This document shows, piece after piece, positions 6,808 through 15,758 of a stretch of 52,642 nt of DNA. The notes under the pieces are model-generated. The model was not told the origin of the DNA, did no database searches, and saw nothing but the letters and a program-made list of their open reading frames with translations. The stretch covers positions 1-52,642 of the forward strand of contig JBFWYO010000021.1 in NCBI GenBank assembly GCA_050186335.1. Reading direction: 5' to 3'. A program made the position numbers and the translations under genes. The stretch is from JBFWYO01 sp050186335 (GTDB taxonomy: Bacteria; Pseudomonadota; Alphaproteobacteria; Bin65). Each line of letters starts with the position of its first letter. The stretch's first letter is position 1.

Positions 6808-8103
6808 ATGAGCAACTTCAACATCAGCCGTCGTTCGTTCAACCGTCTGCTCGGCGCATCCGCCGCGACCGCGGCGGTCGCCGGCTTTGCCAAGGCGCCG
6901 TTCGCGCAGCAGGCCAAAGCGCCGCATGTGGTGGTGATCGGCGGCGGCTTCGGCGGCGCCACGGTCGCGCGCTACCTGCGCCAGTTCGACCGTACGATTC
7001 GAGTGACCGTGATCGAGCCGAACCAGCTGTTCTACACCTGCCCGTTCAGCAATCTGGTGCTGGGCGGCCTGCGCACGATGGAATCCATCGGCCATGGCTA
7101 TGCCAAGCTGCGCGCCGCCGGCGTCGCCGTCACCCACACCATCGCCGATACGGTGGATACGGCGAAGAAAACCGTCACGCTGGCGAACAAGGCCGGCACG
7201 CTGAATTACGATTATCTGGTCGTCTCGCCCGGCATCGATCTGAAATGGAATGCGATTGCCGGCTACGACGAAGCGGCGGCGCAGATCATGCCGCACGCCT
7301 GGAAAGCCGGGCCGCAAACCATGCTTTTGCGCCAGAAACTCCAGGCCATGCCGGACGGCGGGACGTTCATCCTGGCCGCCCCCGCCGATCCTTTCCGCTG
7401 CCCGCCGGGCCCTTATGAGCGCGTCAGCATGGTCGCGCATTATTTCAAAACCCGGAAACCGAAATCCAAGATCATCATCCTCGACGCCAAGGAACAGTTC
7501 TCCAAGCAAGGCCTGTTCATGGAAGCGTGGAAGACTCTTTATCCGGGTATGATCGAGTTCGTGCCGCTGTCCAAAGACGGCAAGGTGACCAAGGTCGACG
7601 CCAAAACAATGCAGGTCGAAACCGAGTTCGGCACCAAGCATAAGGCCGCCGTGTTCAACATCGTTCCGCCGCAGCAGGCCGGCGCCATCGCGCAGAAGGC
7701 CGGCCTGACCAACGCATCGGGCTGGTGCCCGGTCGATCCGGCAACCTTCGAGTCCACGCAGGCCAAGGGCGTCTATGTCATCGGCGACGCCTCGATCGCT
7801 GCGCCGATGCCGAAATCCGGCTTCTCGGCCAACAGCCAGGGCAAGATGGTCGCGCTGGCGATCGCGTCGCAGGTAAAGGGCAAGTCCGTGACGACGCCGT
7901 CCTTCGCCAACACCTGCTATTCGGTGTGCGGGCCGAATTACGGCATCTCGGTCGCCAACGTCTACAAGGTCGACGCCGGCAAGATGACCGTTCTGCCGGG
8001 CGGCGGCGTCAGCCCGCTCAACGCACCAGCCGAGTTCCGCAAGCAGGAGGCCGCCAACGCCTTCGCCTGGTACGCCAATATCAGCGCCGACGCCTGGGGC
8101 TAA
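6808..8103 (+). CDS. fccB: Flavoprotein subunit of flavocytochrome c sulfide dehydrogenase
   Basis: FAD-containing sulfide dehydrogenase, 431 residues, oxidising sulfide in the periplasm. The Tat motif SRRSFNRLLG is at residues 7-16. The dinucleotide-binding motif VVVIGGGFGGATVARYLR follows at about 40-57. FYTCPFSNLVLGG and ANTCYSVCGPNYGISV contain cysteines positioned as in sulfide dehydrogenases, and VYVIGDASIAAPMPKSGFSAN is the second FAD contact. The length matches the family. It is paired with fccA and lies in the soxYZ region, so the strain can probably oxidise sulfide as well as thiosulfate intermediates. A strong terminator follows. Confidence 0.93.
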   Translation: MSNFNISRRSFNRLLGASAATAAVAGFAKAPFAQQAKAPHVVVIGGGFGGATVARYLRQFDRTIRVTVIEPNQLFYTCPFSNLVLGGLRTMESIGHGYAKLRAAGVAVTHTIADTVDTAKKTVTLANKAGTLNYDYLVVSPGIDLKWNAIAGYDEAAAQIMPHAWKAGPQTMLLRQKLQAMPDGGTFILAAPADPFRCPPGPYERVSMVAHYFKTRKPKSKIIILDAKEQFSKQGLFMEAWKTLYPGMIEFVPLSKDGKVTKVDAKTMQVETEFGTKHKAAVFNIVPPQQAGAIAQKAGLTNASGWCPVDPATFESTQAKGVYVIGDASIAAPMPKSGFSANSQGKMVALAIASQVKGKSVTTPSFANTCYSVCGPNYGISVANVYKVDAGKMTVLPGGGVSPLNAPAEFRKQEAANAFAWYANISADAWG

Positions 8104-8143
8104 ACCGGGGGCTGATCCGCCGCCAAAGCATGGTGCATTATGC

Positions 8144-8172
8144 AAAACGGGCCGGGCTGACCGGCCCGTTTT
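8144..8172 (+). terminator. Intrinsic terminator after fccB
   Basis: A perfect 12-bp stem (AAAACGGGCCGG with CCGGCCCGTTTT) and a five-base loop end in a short T run, 41 bases after the fccB stop. It separates the sulfur genes from the next gene. Confidence 0.85.
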
Positions 8173-8226
8173 CGTTTCATCGAACCGGCCTTCTGCTATG
8201 CTTTGCGGGCTTTCAGGGAGGCCGCG

Positions 8227-9831
8227 ATGACCTACGACGGCATTATCATCGGCGCCGGGCACAATGGGCTTATTACGCAGGCCTATTTGTGCAAGGCCGG
8301 GCTCAAGGTACTGGCGGTGGACCGTCTGCCGATCGCCGGCGGCGGCATGCGCACCGAGCCCAACCCGCGTTTCCCCGGTGCGGTGCAGAATACGCACGCG
8401 TTTTTCCAGCGCGCGGTCACGGACATGCCGTGGTATCGCGATCTGGAACTGGAGAAGTACGGGTTGAATTATCTGCAGCCCGAACTCAACGTCGCGATGT
8501 TCCTGAAAGACGGCGGTTCGCTGCAATGGTGGACCGATTTCGAGCGCACGGAAGCATCGTTCGCGCAACTGAGCCAGAAGGACGCGCGCACGCTGCGCCG
8601 CTGGCACGACGATTTCATCGGCATCGTGAAAACCATTTTGCGGCCGGAATCCTCGGCGCCGCCGCTGCCGCCGGTCGAACGGCATCGGCTGCTCGAGCGC
8701 ACGCGCGACGGACGGCTGCTGCTGGAGATCAGCAAGCTCTCGCCGCTCGAATTCGTGCTCAAGGAGTTCGAGCATCCGACGATTCAAGCCGGTCTTCTGT
8801 TTTTCAACGGTTTGCGCGAAGTAGATTTGAGAGTGCGCGGCTTCGGGCACCATATCGCCTCGCTGCTCGCCAGCCCGTCGAAGGCGCAAATGTCCGTGGG
8901 CGGCACCGCCGCCTTGCCGCGCGCCCTGGAGAAATGCGTGGCGGCGCATGGCGGCGAGATCCGCACCGACATTGCGCTCAAGCGCATCGTCGTCGAGCAC
9001 GGCAAGGCGGTCGGCATCGAAACGGTCGACGGCGAGATGATCCGCGCGACGAAATTCGTCGCCTCCGCGCTCAACCCGCAACAGACGTTCTTGGACCTCA
9101 TCGCGCCCGAGCATCTGCCGGCCGAGTGGCGCGATAAGGCCGCCAAGTTCCAGTACAATCTGCTCGCGCCCCTGTTCACGATCAATCTGGTGCTGCGCGA
9201 AGCGCCCGACTACGCGGCGGCGAAGCACGACCCGGCGCTCAACCACGCGTTCATGGTCATCATGGGGCTCGACCATGTCGACCAATTCCCCGAAATCGTG
9301 CGCCACCACGAGCAAGGCACGTTCCCGCCGTCGGTCATCTGGGGCGCGTGCCCGACCCGTTTCGATCCGACCCAGGCGCCGGCCGGGCTGCATACCGCGT
9401 TCATGTGGGAGAAGCTGCCGTACTATCTGAACGGCGACCCGACGAGCTGGGACGCGGTCAAGGATGCGCACGGCGACCGCATCCTCGAGACCTGGGCGCG
9501 CTATGCGCCGAACATGAGCGGCGCCGTGCTGGATAAATTCACCCGCAGCGCGCTCGACACCGAACGGTTGCTGCCCAACATGCGCGAAGGCGACCTGTTG
9601 GTCGGCGCCTTCACCAACGGGCAGATCGGCTACAATCGGCCGTTCCTCGGCGCCGGGCATTATCGCGGGCATCTGGATGGACTTTATCTGTGCGGCTCGG
9701 CCACGCATCCGGGCGGCAACGTGACCGGATTGCCGGGCTACAACGCCGCGTCCGTTATATTGCGCGATCTCGGTTTGGATGCCGCCTGGGCGCCGCCGCC
9801 GATCGAACAGCGGCTGGCGGCGTTGGGGTAA
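8227..9831 (+). CDS. Phytoene-dehydrogenase-like NAD(P)/FAD-dependent oxidoreductase
   Basis: A 534-residue flavoprotein of the amine oxidase / phytoene desaturase superfamily, closest in style to PYROXD2-like proteins. The N-terminal dinucleotide motif DGIIIGAGHNGLITQAYLCKAG is at about residues 4-25, and the C-terminal FAD segment LYLCGSATHPGGNVTGLPGYNA is near residue 490. The ATG at 8227 is preceded by CAGGGAGG five bases upstream. It has its own transcription unit between two hairpins and no carotenoid genes nearby, so carotenoid synthesis is not supported. The substrate cannot be read from sequence. Confidence 0.8.
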   Translation: MTYDGIIIGAGHNGLITQAYLCKAGLKVLAVDRLPIAGGGMRTEPNPRFPGAVQNTHAFFQRAVTDMPWYRDLELEKYGLNYLQPELNVAMFLKDGGSLQWWTDFERTEASFAQLSQKDARTLRRWHDDFIGIVKTILRPESSAPPLPPVERHRLLERTRDGRLLLEISKLSPLEFVLKEFEHPTIQAGLLFFNGLREVDLRVRGFGHHIASLLASPSKAQMSVGGTAALPRALEKCVAAHGGEIRTDIALKRIVVEHGKAVGIETVDGEMIRATKFVASALNPQQTFLDLIAPEHLPAEWRDKAAKFQYNLLAPLFTINLVLREAPDYAAAKHDPALNHAFMVIMGLDHVDQFPEIVRHHEQGTFPPSVIWGACPTRFDPTQAPAGLHTAFMWEKLPYYLNGDPTSWDAVKDAHGDRILETWARYAPNMSGAVLDKFTRSALDTERLLPNMREGDLLVGAFTNGQIGYNRPFLGAGHYRGHLDGLYLCGSATHPGGNVTGLPGYNAASVILRDLGLDAAWAPPPIEQRLAALG

Positions 9832-9875
9832 ATGCGCCATCCAATCCGAGCTCGCACGGCGGGCCGCAAAAACAA

Positions 9876-9899
9876 ATCGGGGCGCCGAAGCGCCCCGAT
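9876..9899 (-). terminator. Terminator of korAB, possibly bidirectional
   Basis: A nine-bp stem (ATCGGGGCG / CGCCCCGAT) with a six-base loop. On the minus strand it is followed by TTGTTTTTG, so it can end korAB transcription coming from the right. It may also stop the plus-strand gene ending at 9831. Confidence 0.75.
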
Positions 9900-9924
9900 G
9901 TCTTAAGGCCGATTTAGACGAAGC

Positions 9925-10953
9925 CTACTTCACCTGCCAGGTGTGGCCCCTGCGGAACAGCGCGTTCAGATCGGCGGGCTTGCCTTTCATTGCGGCGATC
10001 GCCTGCTCGGTCTGCGCCGCCACACGTTCGTCGTAGGACGGTTGCGGGTCGCAGTAGAGCACGCCCAACGCCACCGGGAACGGCGGCTCGAGCGAGGCCA
10101 GCAAAGTCCCGAGCATGCGGTTCTTTTCGTCGTGAACGAGAATGTCGGCTTCGGTCACGCCGTTCTCGCCGATGGTGACGACGTCGAGCTTGAAACTCCG
10201 CGCATCGAACTTCAGGCCCTTCTTGCCGTCCTTGCCGAACACCAGCGGCTTGCCGTGCACGACGCGCACCTGGGCGTCGGCCGCGACGTCCTTCTCGGCA
10301 AAATGATCGAACGCGCCATCGTTGTAGACGATGCAATTCTGGATCACTTCGACGAAACTGGCACCCTTGTGCGCATTCGCGCGGGCGAACAGGTCCGGCA
10401 GGTTCTTCTGGTCGCGGTCGATGCCGCGCGCGATGAAGCGCGCGCCGACGCCCATCGCAAACGACAGCGCCGAAACCGGATTGTCGATCGAACCCATCGG
10501 CGTCGACGGCGACTTGGTGCCGAGCCGCGAGGTCGGCGAATATTGGCCCTTCGTCAACCCGTAGATTTCGTTGTTGAACAGCAGGTAGTTGATGTCGATG
10601 TTGCGGCGGATCGCATGCATCGTGTGGTTGCCGCCGATCGACAGCCCGTCGCCGTCGCCGCCGACCACCCAGACCGTGAGATTCGGGTTGGCCAGCTTGA
10701 CGCCCGTGGCGATTGCCGGCGCGCGGCCGTGGATGGTGTGGAAGCCGTAGGTATTGATGTAGTACGGGAAGCGCGCCGCGCAGCCGATGCCGGAGACGAA
10801 CACCGTTTCCGCGCGCGAAGCCTGGATATCGGCCAGCGTCTTCTGCACCGCGCGTAAAATCGAATAATCGCCGCAACCCGGGCACCAGCGTACCTCCTGG
10901 TCCGAGGCGTAATCCTTGGGCAGCAGTTTCTCGACGGGGGTTTGGACGTTCAT
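9925..10953 (-). CDS. korB: 2-oxoacid:ferredoxin oxidoreductase beta subunit
   Basis: Thiamine-diphosphate-binding beta subunit, 342 residues, probably of 2-oxoglutarate:ferredoxin oxidoreductase. It contains VRWCPGCGDYSILRA near residue 23, GIGCAARFPYYINTYG, and the ThDP motif VVGGDGDGLSIGGNH with NNEIYGLTKGQYSPTS after it. The start at 10953 gives the standard KorB N-terminus; longer frames extend into korA. It lies 37 bases downstream of korA. The enzyme converts 2-oxoglutarate and CoA to succinyl-CoA while reducing ferredoxin. Use of another 2-oxoacid cannot be excluded. Confidence 0.93.
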   Translation of the reverse strand: MNVQTPVEKLLPKDYASDQEVRWCPGCGDYSILRAVQKTLADIQASRAETVFVSGIGCAARFPYYINTYGFHTIHGRAPAIATGVKLANPNLTVWVVGGDGDGLSIGGNHTMHAIRRNIDINYLLFNNEIYGLTKGQYSPTSRLGTKSPSTPMGSIDNPVSALSFAMGVGARFIARGIDRDQKNLPDLFARANAHKGASFVEVIQNCIVYNDGAFDHFAEKDVAADAQVRVVHGKPLVFGKDGKKGLKFDARSFKLDVVTIGENGVTEADILVHDEKNRMLGTLLASLEPPFPVALGVLYCDPQPSYDERVAAQTEQAIAAMKGKPADLNALFRRGHTWQVK

Positions 10954-10990
10954 AGAGCGGCTCCGCGCACTTGCTGGAATGGTCTGAAAC

Positions 10991-12853
10991 TTAGTGGGCC
11001 AAGGCTTTCTTGATCGCGTTTTCGATCTCGACGATCTTGAACGGCTTGCCGGTGACCTTGTTGAGTCCCTGGGCATCGACCAGATATTGCGCCCGCAGCA
11101 GGGTGATCAATTGGCCGTTGTTCATTTCCGGCACGATGACCTGATCGAAGCCCTTGAGCAGATCGCCCAAGTTCAAGGGCAGCGGCCAGATGTGGCGCAA
11201 ATGGATGTGCGAGACGTCGAGCCCCTGGATGCGGCAGTTCGATACCGCGCGGCTGATCGGCCCGTAGGTCGAACCCCAGCCGACCACGGCCAGGCGGCCC
11301 TTTTCCGTGCCGTCCTCGACCTTCTGCAGCGGAATATCCTTGGCGATGCCGAGCACTTTGTTGGCGCGCAGATCGGTCATCCGCTGATGGTTGTCGGCGT
11401 CGTACGAAATATTACCGGTCAGCGAATCGCGCTCGATGCCGCCGATCCGGTGCTCGAGGCCGGGCGTGCCGGGCTTGACCCATGGCCGCGCCAGGGTGGC
11501 CGGATCGCGCATGAACGGCTGGAAACCCTCGGCTTCGGTGCGGAAGCTGACCGGGAACGGCGCGTAATCGTCCATGTTCGGCAGGCACCACGGCTCGGCC
11601 GCGTTGGCAATATACCCATCCGTCAGCAGCATGACCGGGACCATGTATTTGGTCGCGATGCGGACCGCTTCGATGGCGACATCGAAGCAGTCGCCGGGCG
11701 AATGCGAGGCGATGACGACGAGCGGCGTATCGGCATTGCGGCCGAACACGGCTTGATACAGATCCGATTGTTCGGTCTTGGTCGGCAGACCGGTCGACGG
11801 GCCGCCGCGCTGCGAGTTGACGATCACCAGCGGCAATTCGCACGCGACCGCCAGGCCGATCGCCTCGGTCTTGAGCGCGATGCCCGGGCCGGAACTCGAG
11901 GTGACGCCCAATTGGCCCGCATACGATGCGCCGATCGCCGCGCACACGGCGGCGATTTCGTCTTCGGCCTGGAACGTGGAAACGTTATAGGCCTTGAGCG
12001 GCGCCAGCGTATGCAGCAGCGCCGAGGCCGGCGTGATCGGGTAGCCGGCGAACAGCATCGGGATGCCAGCCAGGCTGGCGCCGGCGACCAGCCCATAGGC
12101 GATGCCTTCGGTGCCGGTCAGCGTGCGGTAAGTGCCGGGCGCGATTTTCGCCGGCGGCACGACAACCGCGCCGATGTCGCCGGGCAGTTCGGCGGTTTCG
12201 CCAAACGCGTGGCCGGCGTTGATCGCGGCAATATTTGAGTCGGCGATTTCCGGACGCTTGGCAAATCTGGCCTTGACCCATTCGATCGAGGCGGCGCGAT
12301 CGCGGCCGTACATCCAATAAATCAGGCCCAGCGCCCACATGTTCTTGGAGCGCACGGCCTCTTTCTGACTCAGGCCGAACGGCTTGACCGATTCGAGCGT
12401 GAGCCGCGTCATGTCGATCTTCCAGACGCGATATTTCGCCAAGGACCCGTCTTCCAGCGGGTTGCTGGCGTAACCGGCCTTGCGGAAATTCTTGTCATTG
12501 AACTCGCCGATGTCGACGATGACCAGACCGGCGGTCTTGACGTCGCGCAGATTGACCTTCAGCGCGGCCGGGTTCATTGCCACCAGCACGTCGAGTTCGT
12601 CGCCGGCGGTCTTGATGGTGCGTGCGCCGAAATTGATCTGGAACGCGGAGACGCCGAACGTGGTGCCGACGGGCGCGCGAATCTCGGCGGGAAAATCGGG
12701 GAACGTAGCGAGCTCGTTGCCGGCCAGGGCGGTCGCGGTGGTGAACTGCGTGCCGGTCAACTGCATGCCGTCGCCGGAGTCGCCGGCAAACCGAATGACG
12801 GCGGAGTCGATTTCCCGCCGGGCGACGCTTTGCGCTGCGCTGCCACCTTCCAT
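10991..12853 (-). CDS. korA: 2-oxoacid:ferredoxin oxidoreductase alpha subunit (fused gamma-alpha)
   Basis: A 620-residue subunit with an N-terminal gamma domain fused to the alpha pyrimidine-binding domain. The gamma domain is about residues 18-200 (FAGDSGDGMQLTGTQFT, PDFPAEIRAPVGTTFGVSAF). The alpha domain is recognised by AGYPITPASALLHTL, FQAEDEIAAVCAAIGASYAG and TSSSGPGIALKTEAIGLAV. The start at 12853 is chosen for its GGGAGGA about six bases upstream; the frame is open to 12988 but that stretch is a leader with a hairpin. It forms an alpha2beta2 enzyme with KorB. Confidence 0.94.
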   Translation of the reverse strand: MEGGSAAQSVARREIDSAVIRFAGDSGDGMQLTGTQFTTATALAGNELATFPDFPAEIRAPVGTTFGVSAFQINFGARTIKTAGDELDVLVAMNPAALKVNLRDVKTAGLVIVDIGEFNDKNFRKAGYASNPLEDGSLAKYRVWKIDMTRLTLESVKPFGLSQKEAVRSKNMWALGLIYWMYGRDRAASIEWVKARFAKRPEIADSNIAAINAGHAFGETAELPGDIGAVVVPPAKIAPGTYRTLTGTEGIAYGLVAGASLAGIPMLFAGYPITPASALLHTLAPLKAYNVSTFQAEDEIAAVCAAIGASYAGQLGVTSSSGPGIALKTEAIGLAVACELPLVIVNSQRGGPSTGLPTKTEQSDLYQAVFGRNADTPLVVIASHSPGDCFDVAIEAVRIATKYMVPVMLLTDGYIANAAEPWCLPNMDDYAPFPVSFRTEAEGFQPFMRDPATLARPWVKPGTPGLEHRIGGIERDSLTGNISYDADNHQRMTDLRANKVLGIAKDIPLQKVEDGTEKGRLAVVGWGSTYGPISRAVSNCRIQGLDVSHIHLRHIWPLPLNLGDLLKGFDQVIVPEMNNGQLITLLRAQYLVDAQGLNKVTGKPFKIVEIENAIKKALAH

Positions 12854-12886
12854 AGCAATTCCTCCCACAAGTCTCGTACGGCGAAC

Positions 12887-12919
12887 CCAAAAAACGGCGC
12901 CCGAAACGCCGCTTTTTGG
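12887..12919 (-). terminator. Terminator-like hairpin in the korA leader
   Basis: On the minus strand, arms of 13 bases (CCAAAAAGCGGCG and CGCCGTTTTTTGG, one mismatch) enclose a seven-base loop. The second arm carries six T in a row. It lies 34 bases upstream of the korA start and downstream of a good promoter, so it may act as an attenuator, or end a short RNA or mini-gene starting near 13041. The rest of the 12854-13220 gap holds only the promoter and the doubtful small frame listed separately. Confidence 0.6.
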
Positions 12920-12921
12920 CG

Positions 12922-13014
12922 TCACGGGCCGGAGACAATAGCCGGTTTTGGCGGCACGATGGAGTCTTGTTCGGGCAACCTTAACCACCGGCAGGCATTG
13001 GCAAATTCGGCCAT
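12922..13014 (-). CDS. Possible 30-codon leader ORF upstream of korA
   Basis: A short frame from ATG at 13014 to TGA at 12922 ends three bases before the terminator-like hairpin. It follows the candidate promoter by about 27 bases. The only Shine-Dalgarno-like sequence (GCAGGA) directly abuts the ATG. Codons such as TTA, AGG, AAA and ATT are unlike the neighbouring genes. It may be chance, or a regulatory leader peptide. I recognise no family. Confidence 0.2.
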   Translation of the reverse strand: MAEFANACRWLRLPEQDSIVPPKPAIVSGP

Positions 13015-13047
13015 TCCTGCGGGCTTGAGCACGTCCCCGGCGAAATT

Positions 13048-13075
13048 ATTATAGACTTAAAATATTCGTACGCAA
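13048..13075 (-). promoter_or_regulatory. korA: Candidate sigma-70-type promoter of korAB
   Basis: Minus-strand TTGCGT (13075-13070) and TATAAT (13053-13048) are spaced by 16 bases inside an AT-rich patch of otherwise GC-rich DNA. A start near 13041 would give a leader of about 190 nt containing the terminator-like hairpin. Confidence 0.6.
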
Positions 13076-13220
13076 ATGATTTTGGCGCCGCCGGCGTGCA
13101 GGGGAATACCCCGCCTTCGCCGCCGACTTGCCCGCGTGCCCCGCGCTTGCGGGCGCGCGGGCGAGGTCAGCACGGCCAGGCCGCGGTCCGGCACGTTTTC
13201 GGGGCAAGCAATTGAGCAGC

Positions 13221-14684
13221 CTAGTACTTCACGCGCACCCGGTAGGTCAGCGTGGTCGAGCCGTCCGCCGGCACCTCGATCTTCCATTGCGCGCGCGCGG
13301 ATGAGATTTTCTCGTGGCGGTGCGATTCGTTGAGCATGCGCCACTCGCCGCCGAGCGTTTCGTTGACGCTGACGGTGACGGGCTCGGCCTTGGCGTTCTT
13401 GAGCGTGACCTTGAACGCGGCCTCGTGAATGCGGCCGTCGCGGTCGATCAGCGAATAATCGGTCTGCACGAACTCCGCGGAGACGTCGAATGCGCGACCC
13501 ATCTTGAGTTTGACGTCTTCGTTCTTGGCCGTGTGGTCGATCCTGTCTTCGCCGACGAAGATCGCCTTGCCGGTCGAATCGCGTTTATAGACGCGCACGA
13601 CGCCTTTCGGCATCGGCAGGCCGAGGCCGGATTTCAGATCGTTGGTGAAGTTCAGGAACACGTCGGCCTTGATGCGATACGGATCGGCCGCACGTCGGTA
13701 ATAGCCGTAGTTCGACGACGAGACGCGATACTCCTTCTGCACGGCAATCGCCGGCGCGTTGAGCAGTGCCACCTGTTTCTGCTGGTTCTCGGCGATCGTG
13801 GTCGGCCGGTTCAGCGTGTAGAGGTGGTAATCGAACACCGCCTCCTGCGCGACGGTCGTGGCCGGTTTGGCGGCTTCCATGCGCCCCGTCGGCTGCGGCA
13901 CGCGCTCGCGATCGAGCACGCGGTTGAGGTCGCCGGCAACCAGCTGCATGGTCGCGTTCTTGTACGACGTACCGCTCTGGTTGATCAGCGTGATCCAGCC
14001 GTTGATCGCCATCCGGTCTTCCTTGTCCGACAGTTCGGCCACGTAATCGGCGCGCCAGGACAACCCGGCGGTCAGATAGTTGAGTTCGACGGCGGCGTTG
14101 GGATTGGCGGTCTTGGTTTCGACCTGCGTCACCAGGGTCGGACGCGGGCGCAGATTGGGCGGCACCGAATCGAATACGATGCGGCCGGGCAGGCCGGTTT
14201 CGATGCGATCGCCGATCTTCAGCACCACGCCGCCCGCGGTCGACAGCACGAGCGCGCGGAGCGTCGTTTCCTCGCCGGTTTGCGGATGTGTTTTGACGAT
14301 TGTGATGGTCTGGCCGACGGATTTCTCCAGCAGCTTCTGCGGGGTCAACAGATCGAAATCGAAATTCTGCTCGACCAGCGACAGATCCACGCCGCGCGCG
14401 CCGGTCAGAAGCGCCGTTTCCGGCCGCATCTTGGCGCTGACATCGACGAACGCGAGCTTGTTGAGGCCGGGCATGAGCCGAATTTTCCGCGCGTCGCGTA
14501 CGAGCGCCAGATTGTCGTTGTAGATGGTGACGGCGATTGCGGTTTGATCGTCGAGCGTCACGCGCGTTTCGCCGTTCTCCGCCCATGCCGGCGCAGCGGC
14601 GAATCCCGCCAGGCTCAGGGCCAAAGCGGTCGTGCAGGTTAATTTACGCGCGGCGCGCGTCGGCGAATGCAGGAGTTGGGTCAT
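13221..14684 (-). CDS. Exported DUF4139 domain-containing protein
   Basis: A 487-residue secreted protein with a Sec signal (about residues 1-35, ending APAWAEN). The body fits DUF4139 proteins: an N-terminal TIYNDNLALVRDAR segment, the middle ELNYLTAGLSWRADYVAELS, and TMQLVAGDLNRV and LPMPKGVVRVYKRDS further on. It ends LTYRVRVKY. The family is beta-rich and of unknown function; it is not an obvious enzyme. The gene stands alone between korA and recR, with GAGG before its start. Its role here is unknown. Confidence 0.85.
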   Translation of the reverse strand: MTQLLHSPTRAARKLTCTTALALSLAGFAAAPAWAENGETRVTLDDQTAIAVTIYNDNLALVRDARKIRLMPGLNKLAFVDVSAKMRPETALLTGARGVDLSLVEQNFDFDLLTPQKLLEKSVGQTITIVKTHPQTGEETTLRALVLSTAGGVVLKIGDRIETGLPGRIVFDSVPPNLRPRPTLVTQVETKTANPNAAVELNYLTAGLSWRADYVAELSDKEDRMAINGWITLINQSGTSYKNATMQLVAGDLNRVLDRERVPQPTGRMEAAKPATTVAQEAVFDYHLYTLNRPTTIAENQQKQVALLNAPAIAVQKEYRVSSSNYGYYRRAADPYRIKADVFLNFTNDLKSGLGLPMPKGVVRVYKRDSTGKAIFVGEDRIDHTAKNEDVKLKMGRAFDVSAEFVQTDYSLIDRDGRIHEAAFKVTLKNAKAEPVTVSVNETLGGEWRMLNESHRHEKISSARAQWKIEVPADGSTTLTYRVRVKY

Positions 14685-14762
14685 GGCAGCCTCGTTAAAG
14701 TCCCCTCGGCGGACAAATTATGAACTTATGCCGGGGGATTGAGCCGCGCAATTAAGGCGCCG

Positions 14763-14781
14763 CCGTGGCCGGCTCACGGCC
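14763..14781 (-). terminator. Hairpin downstream of recR
   Basis: A perfect seven-bp stem (GTGGCCG / CGGCCAC) with a GCTCA loop, 36 bases past the recR stop on the minus strand. It lacks a clean T run, so termination of dnaX-ybaB-recR here is only a possibility. Confidence 0.35.
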
Positions 14782-14816
14782 ACCGCATGGCGAAGCTGCG
14801 GAAAAATAGCGCGTTG

Positions 14817-15410
14817 CTACAACTTCCGCCGCGCGCGCAGTGCGGCCGTAAGCGTGCCGTCGTCGAGGTAGTCCAATTCGCCGCCCATCGGCACGCCGTG
14901 CGCCAGGGCGCTGACGACCACGCCCGTGTCGACGAATTGATCGGCGATGTAGTGCGACGTGGTCTGCCCGTCGACCGTGGCATTCGTCGCCATGACGATT
15001 TCGGTTATCCCGTCGCGCCTGACGCGCGCGACCAGTTGCGGAATGCGCAGTTCCGCCGGGCCGACGCCGTCGAGCGCCGACAAGGTGCCGCCCAGGACAT
15101 GATAGCGGCCCTTGAACGAGCCCGTGCGTTCGAGCGCCCACAGATCGGCGACGTCCTCGACCACGCACAGGAGCTTGCCGTCGCGCCGCGGATCGCGGCA
15201 CACCGCGCACGGATCGACCGAATCCAGATTGCCGCATTCCGAGCAGACCTTGATCGCCGCCGCCGCGTCGGCCAGCGCGCGGGCCAGCGGCTCCAGCAGC
15301 GACTCGCGCTTCTTGATCAGATGCAACGCCGCGCGCCGCGCCGAGCGCGGGCCCAAGCCGGGCACGCGGGCAAGCAGTTGGATCAATCGATCGATTTCGG
15401 AGCCGGCCAT
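14817..15410 (-). CDS. recR: Recombination protein RecR
   Basis: DNA-repair protein of 197 residues acting with RecF and RecO in loading RecA at gaps. The N-terminal helix-hairpin-helix region (LARVPGLGPRSARRAALHL) is followed by a four-cysteine zinc finger starting CSECGNLDSVDPCAVC at about residues 56-71. A Toprim domain then follows (LLCVVEDVADLWALERTGSF, GVPMGGELDYLDDGT). Length is standard. It closes the conserved dnaX-ybaB-recR cluster. Confidence 0.96.
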   Translation of the reverse strand: MAGSEIDRLIQLLARVPGLGPRSARRAALHLIKKRESLLEPLARALADAAAAIKVCSECGNLDSVDPCAVCRDPRRDGKLLCVVEDVADLWALERTGSFKGRYHVLGGTLSALDGVGPAELRIPQLVARVRRDGITEIVMATNATVDGQTTSHYIADQFVDTGVVVSALAHGVPMGGELDYLDDGTLTAALRARRKL

Positions 15411-15434
15411 TGCGGCGGCGTCAACGCGCGCGCA

Positions 15435-15758
15435 TCAGAACGGCAGATTCATGCCCGGCGGCAATTGCAGCCCGCCGGTGATCTTCTTCATCTCTTCCTG
15501 CACGCGGGACTCGACCTTGCCCTTGGCGTCGTTGAACGCCGCGACGATCAGATCCTCGATGATTTCGACGTCCGACGGGTTGAGCATCGAGGGCTCGATC
15601 TTGACGCGCTTGACCTCGCTCTTGCCGTTGAGCGTGACCTTGACCATGCCGCCGCCGGCGGCGCCTTCGATTTCGATGCCGGCCAGTTCGTTCTGCATGT
15701 CCTGCATCTTCTGCTGGACCTGCTGGGCCTGCTTCATCAATTGACCGAGATTCTTCAT
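15435..15758 (-). CDS. ybaB: YbaB/EbfC family nucleoid-associated protein
   Basis: Small DNA-binding protein of 107 residues. It begins MKNLGQLMKQAQQVQQKMQD, a helical, Gln-rich start typical of YbaB, and has IEGAAGGGMVKVTLNGK in the central sheet. Its start overlaps the dnaX stop by one base, so it is translationally coupled. Family members bind DNA as dimers; the link to RecR and DnaX is conserved, but the precise role is not known. Confidence 0.95.
   Translation of the reverse strand: MKNLGQLMKQAQQVQQKMQDMQNELAGIEIEGAAGGGMVKVTLNGKSEVKRVKIEPSMLNPSDVEIIEDLIVAAFNDAKGKVESRVQEEMKKITGGLQLPPGMNLPF

Noticed and set aside
6730..9840. Minus-strand open frame of over 1,000 codons opposite fccAB and the FAD oxidoreductase
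   Set aside because: It lies antisense to genes with clear families, and its translation is Arg/His/Asp-rich low-meaning sequence. Long antisense frames are common in GC-rich DNA.
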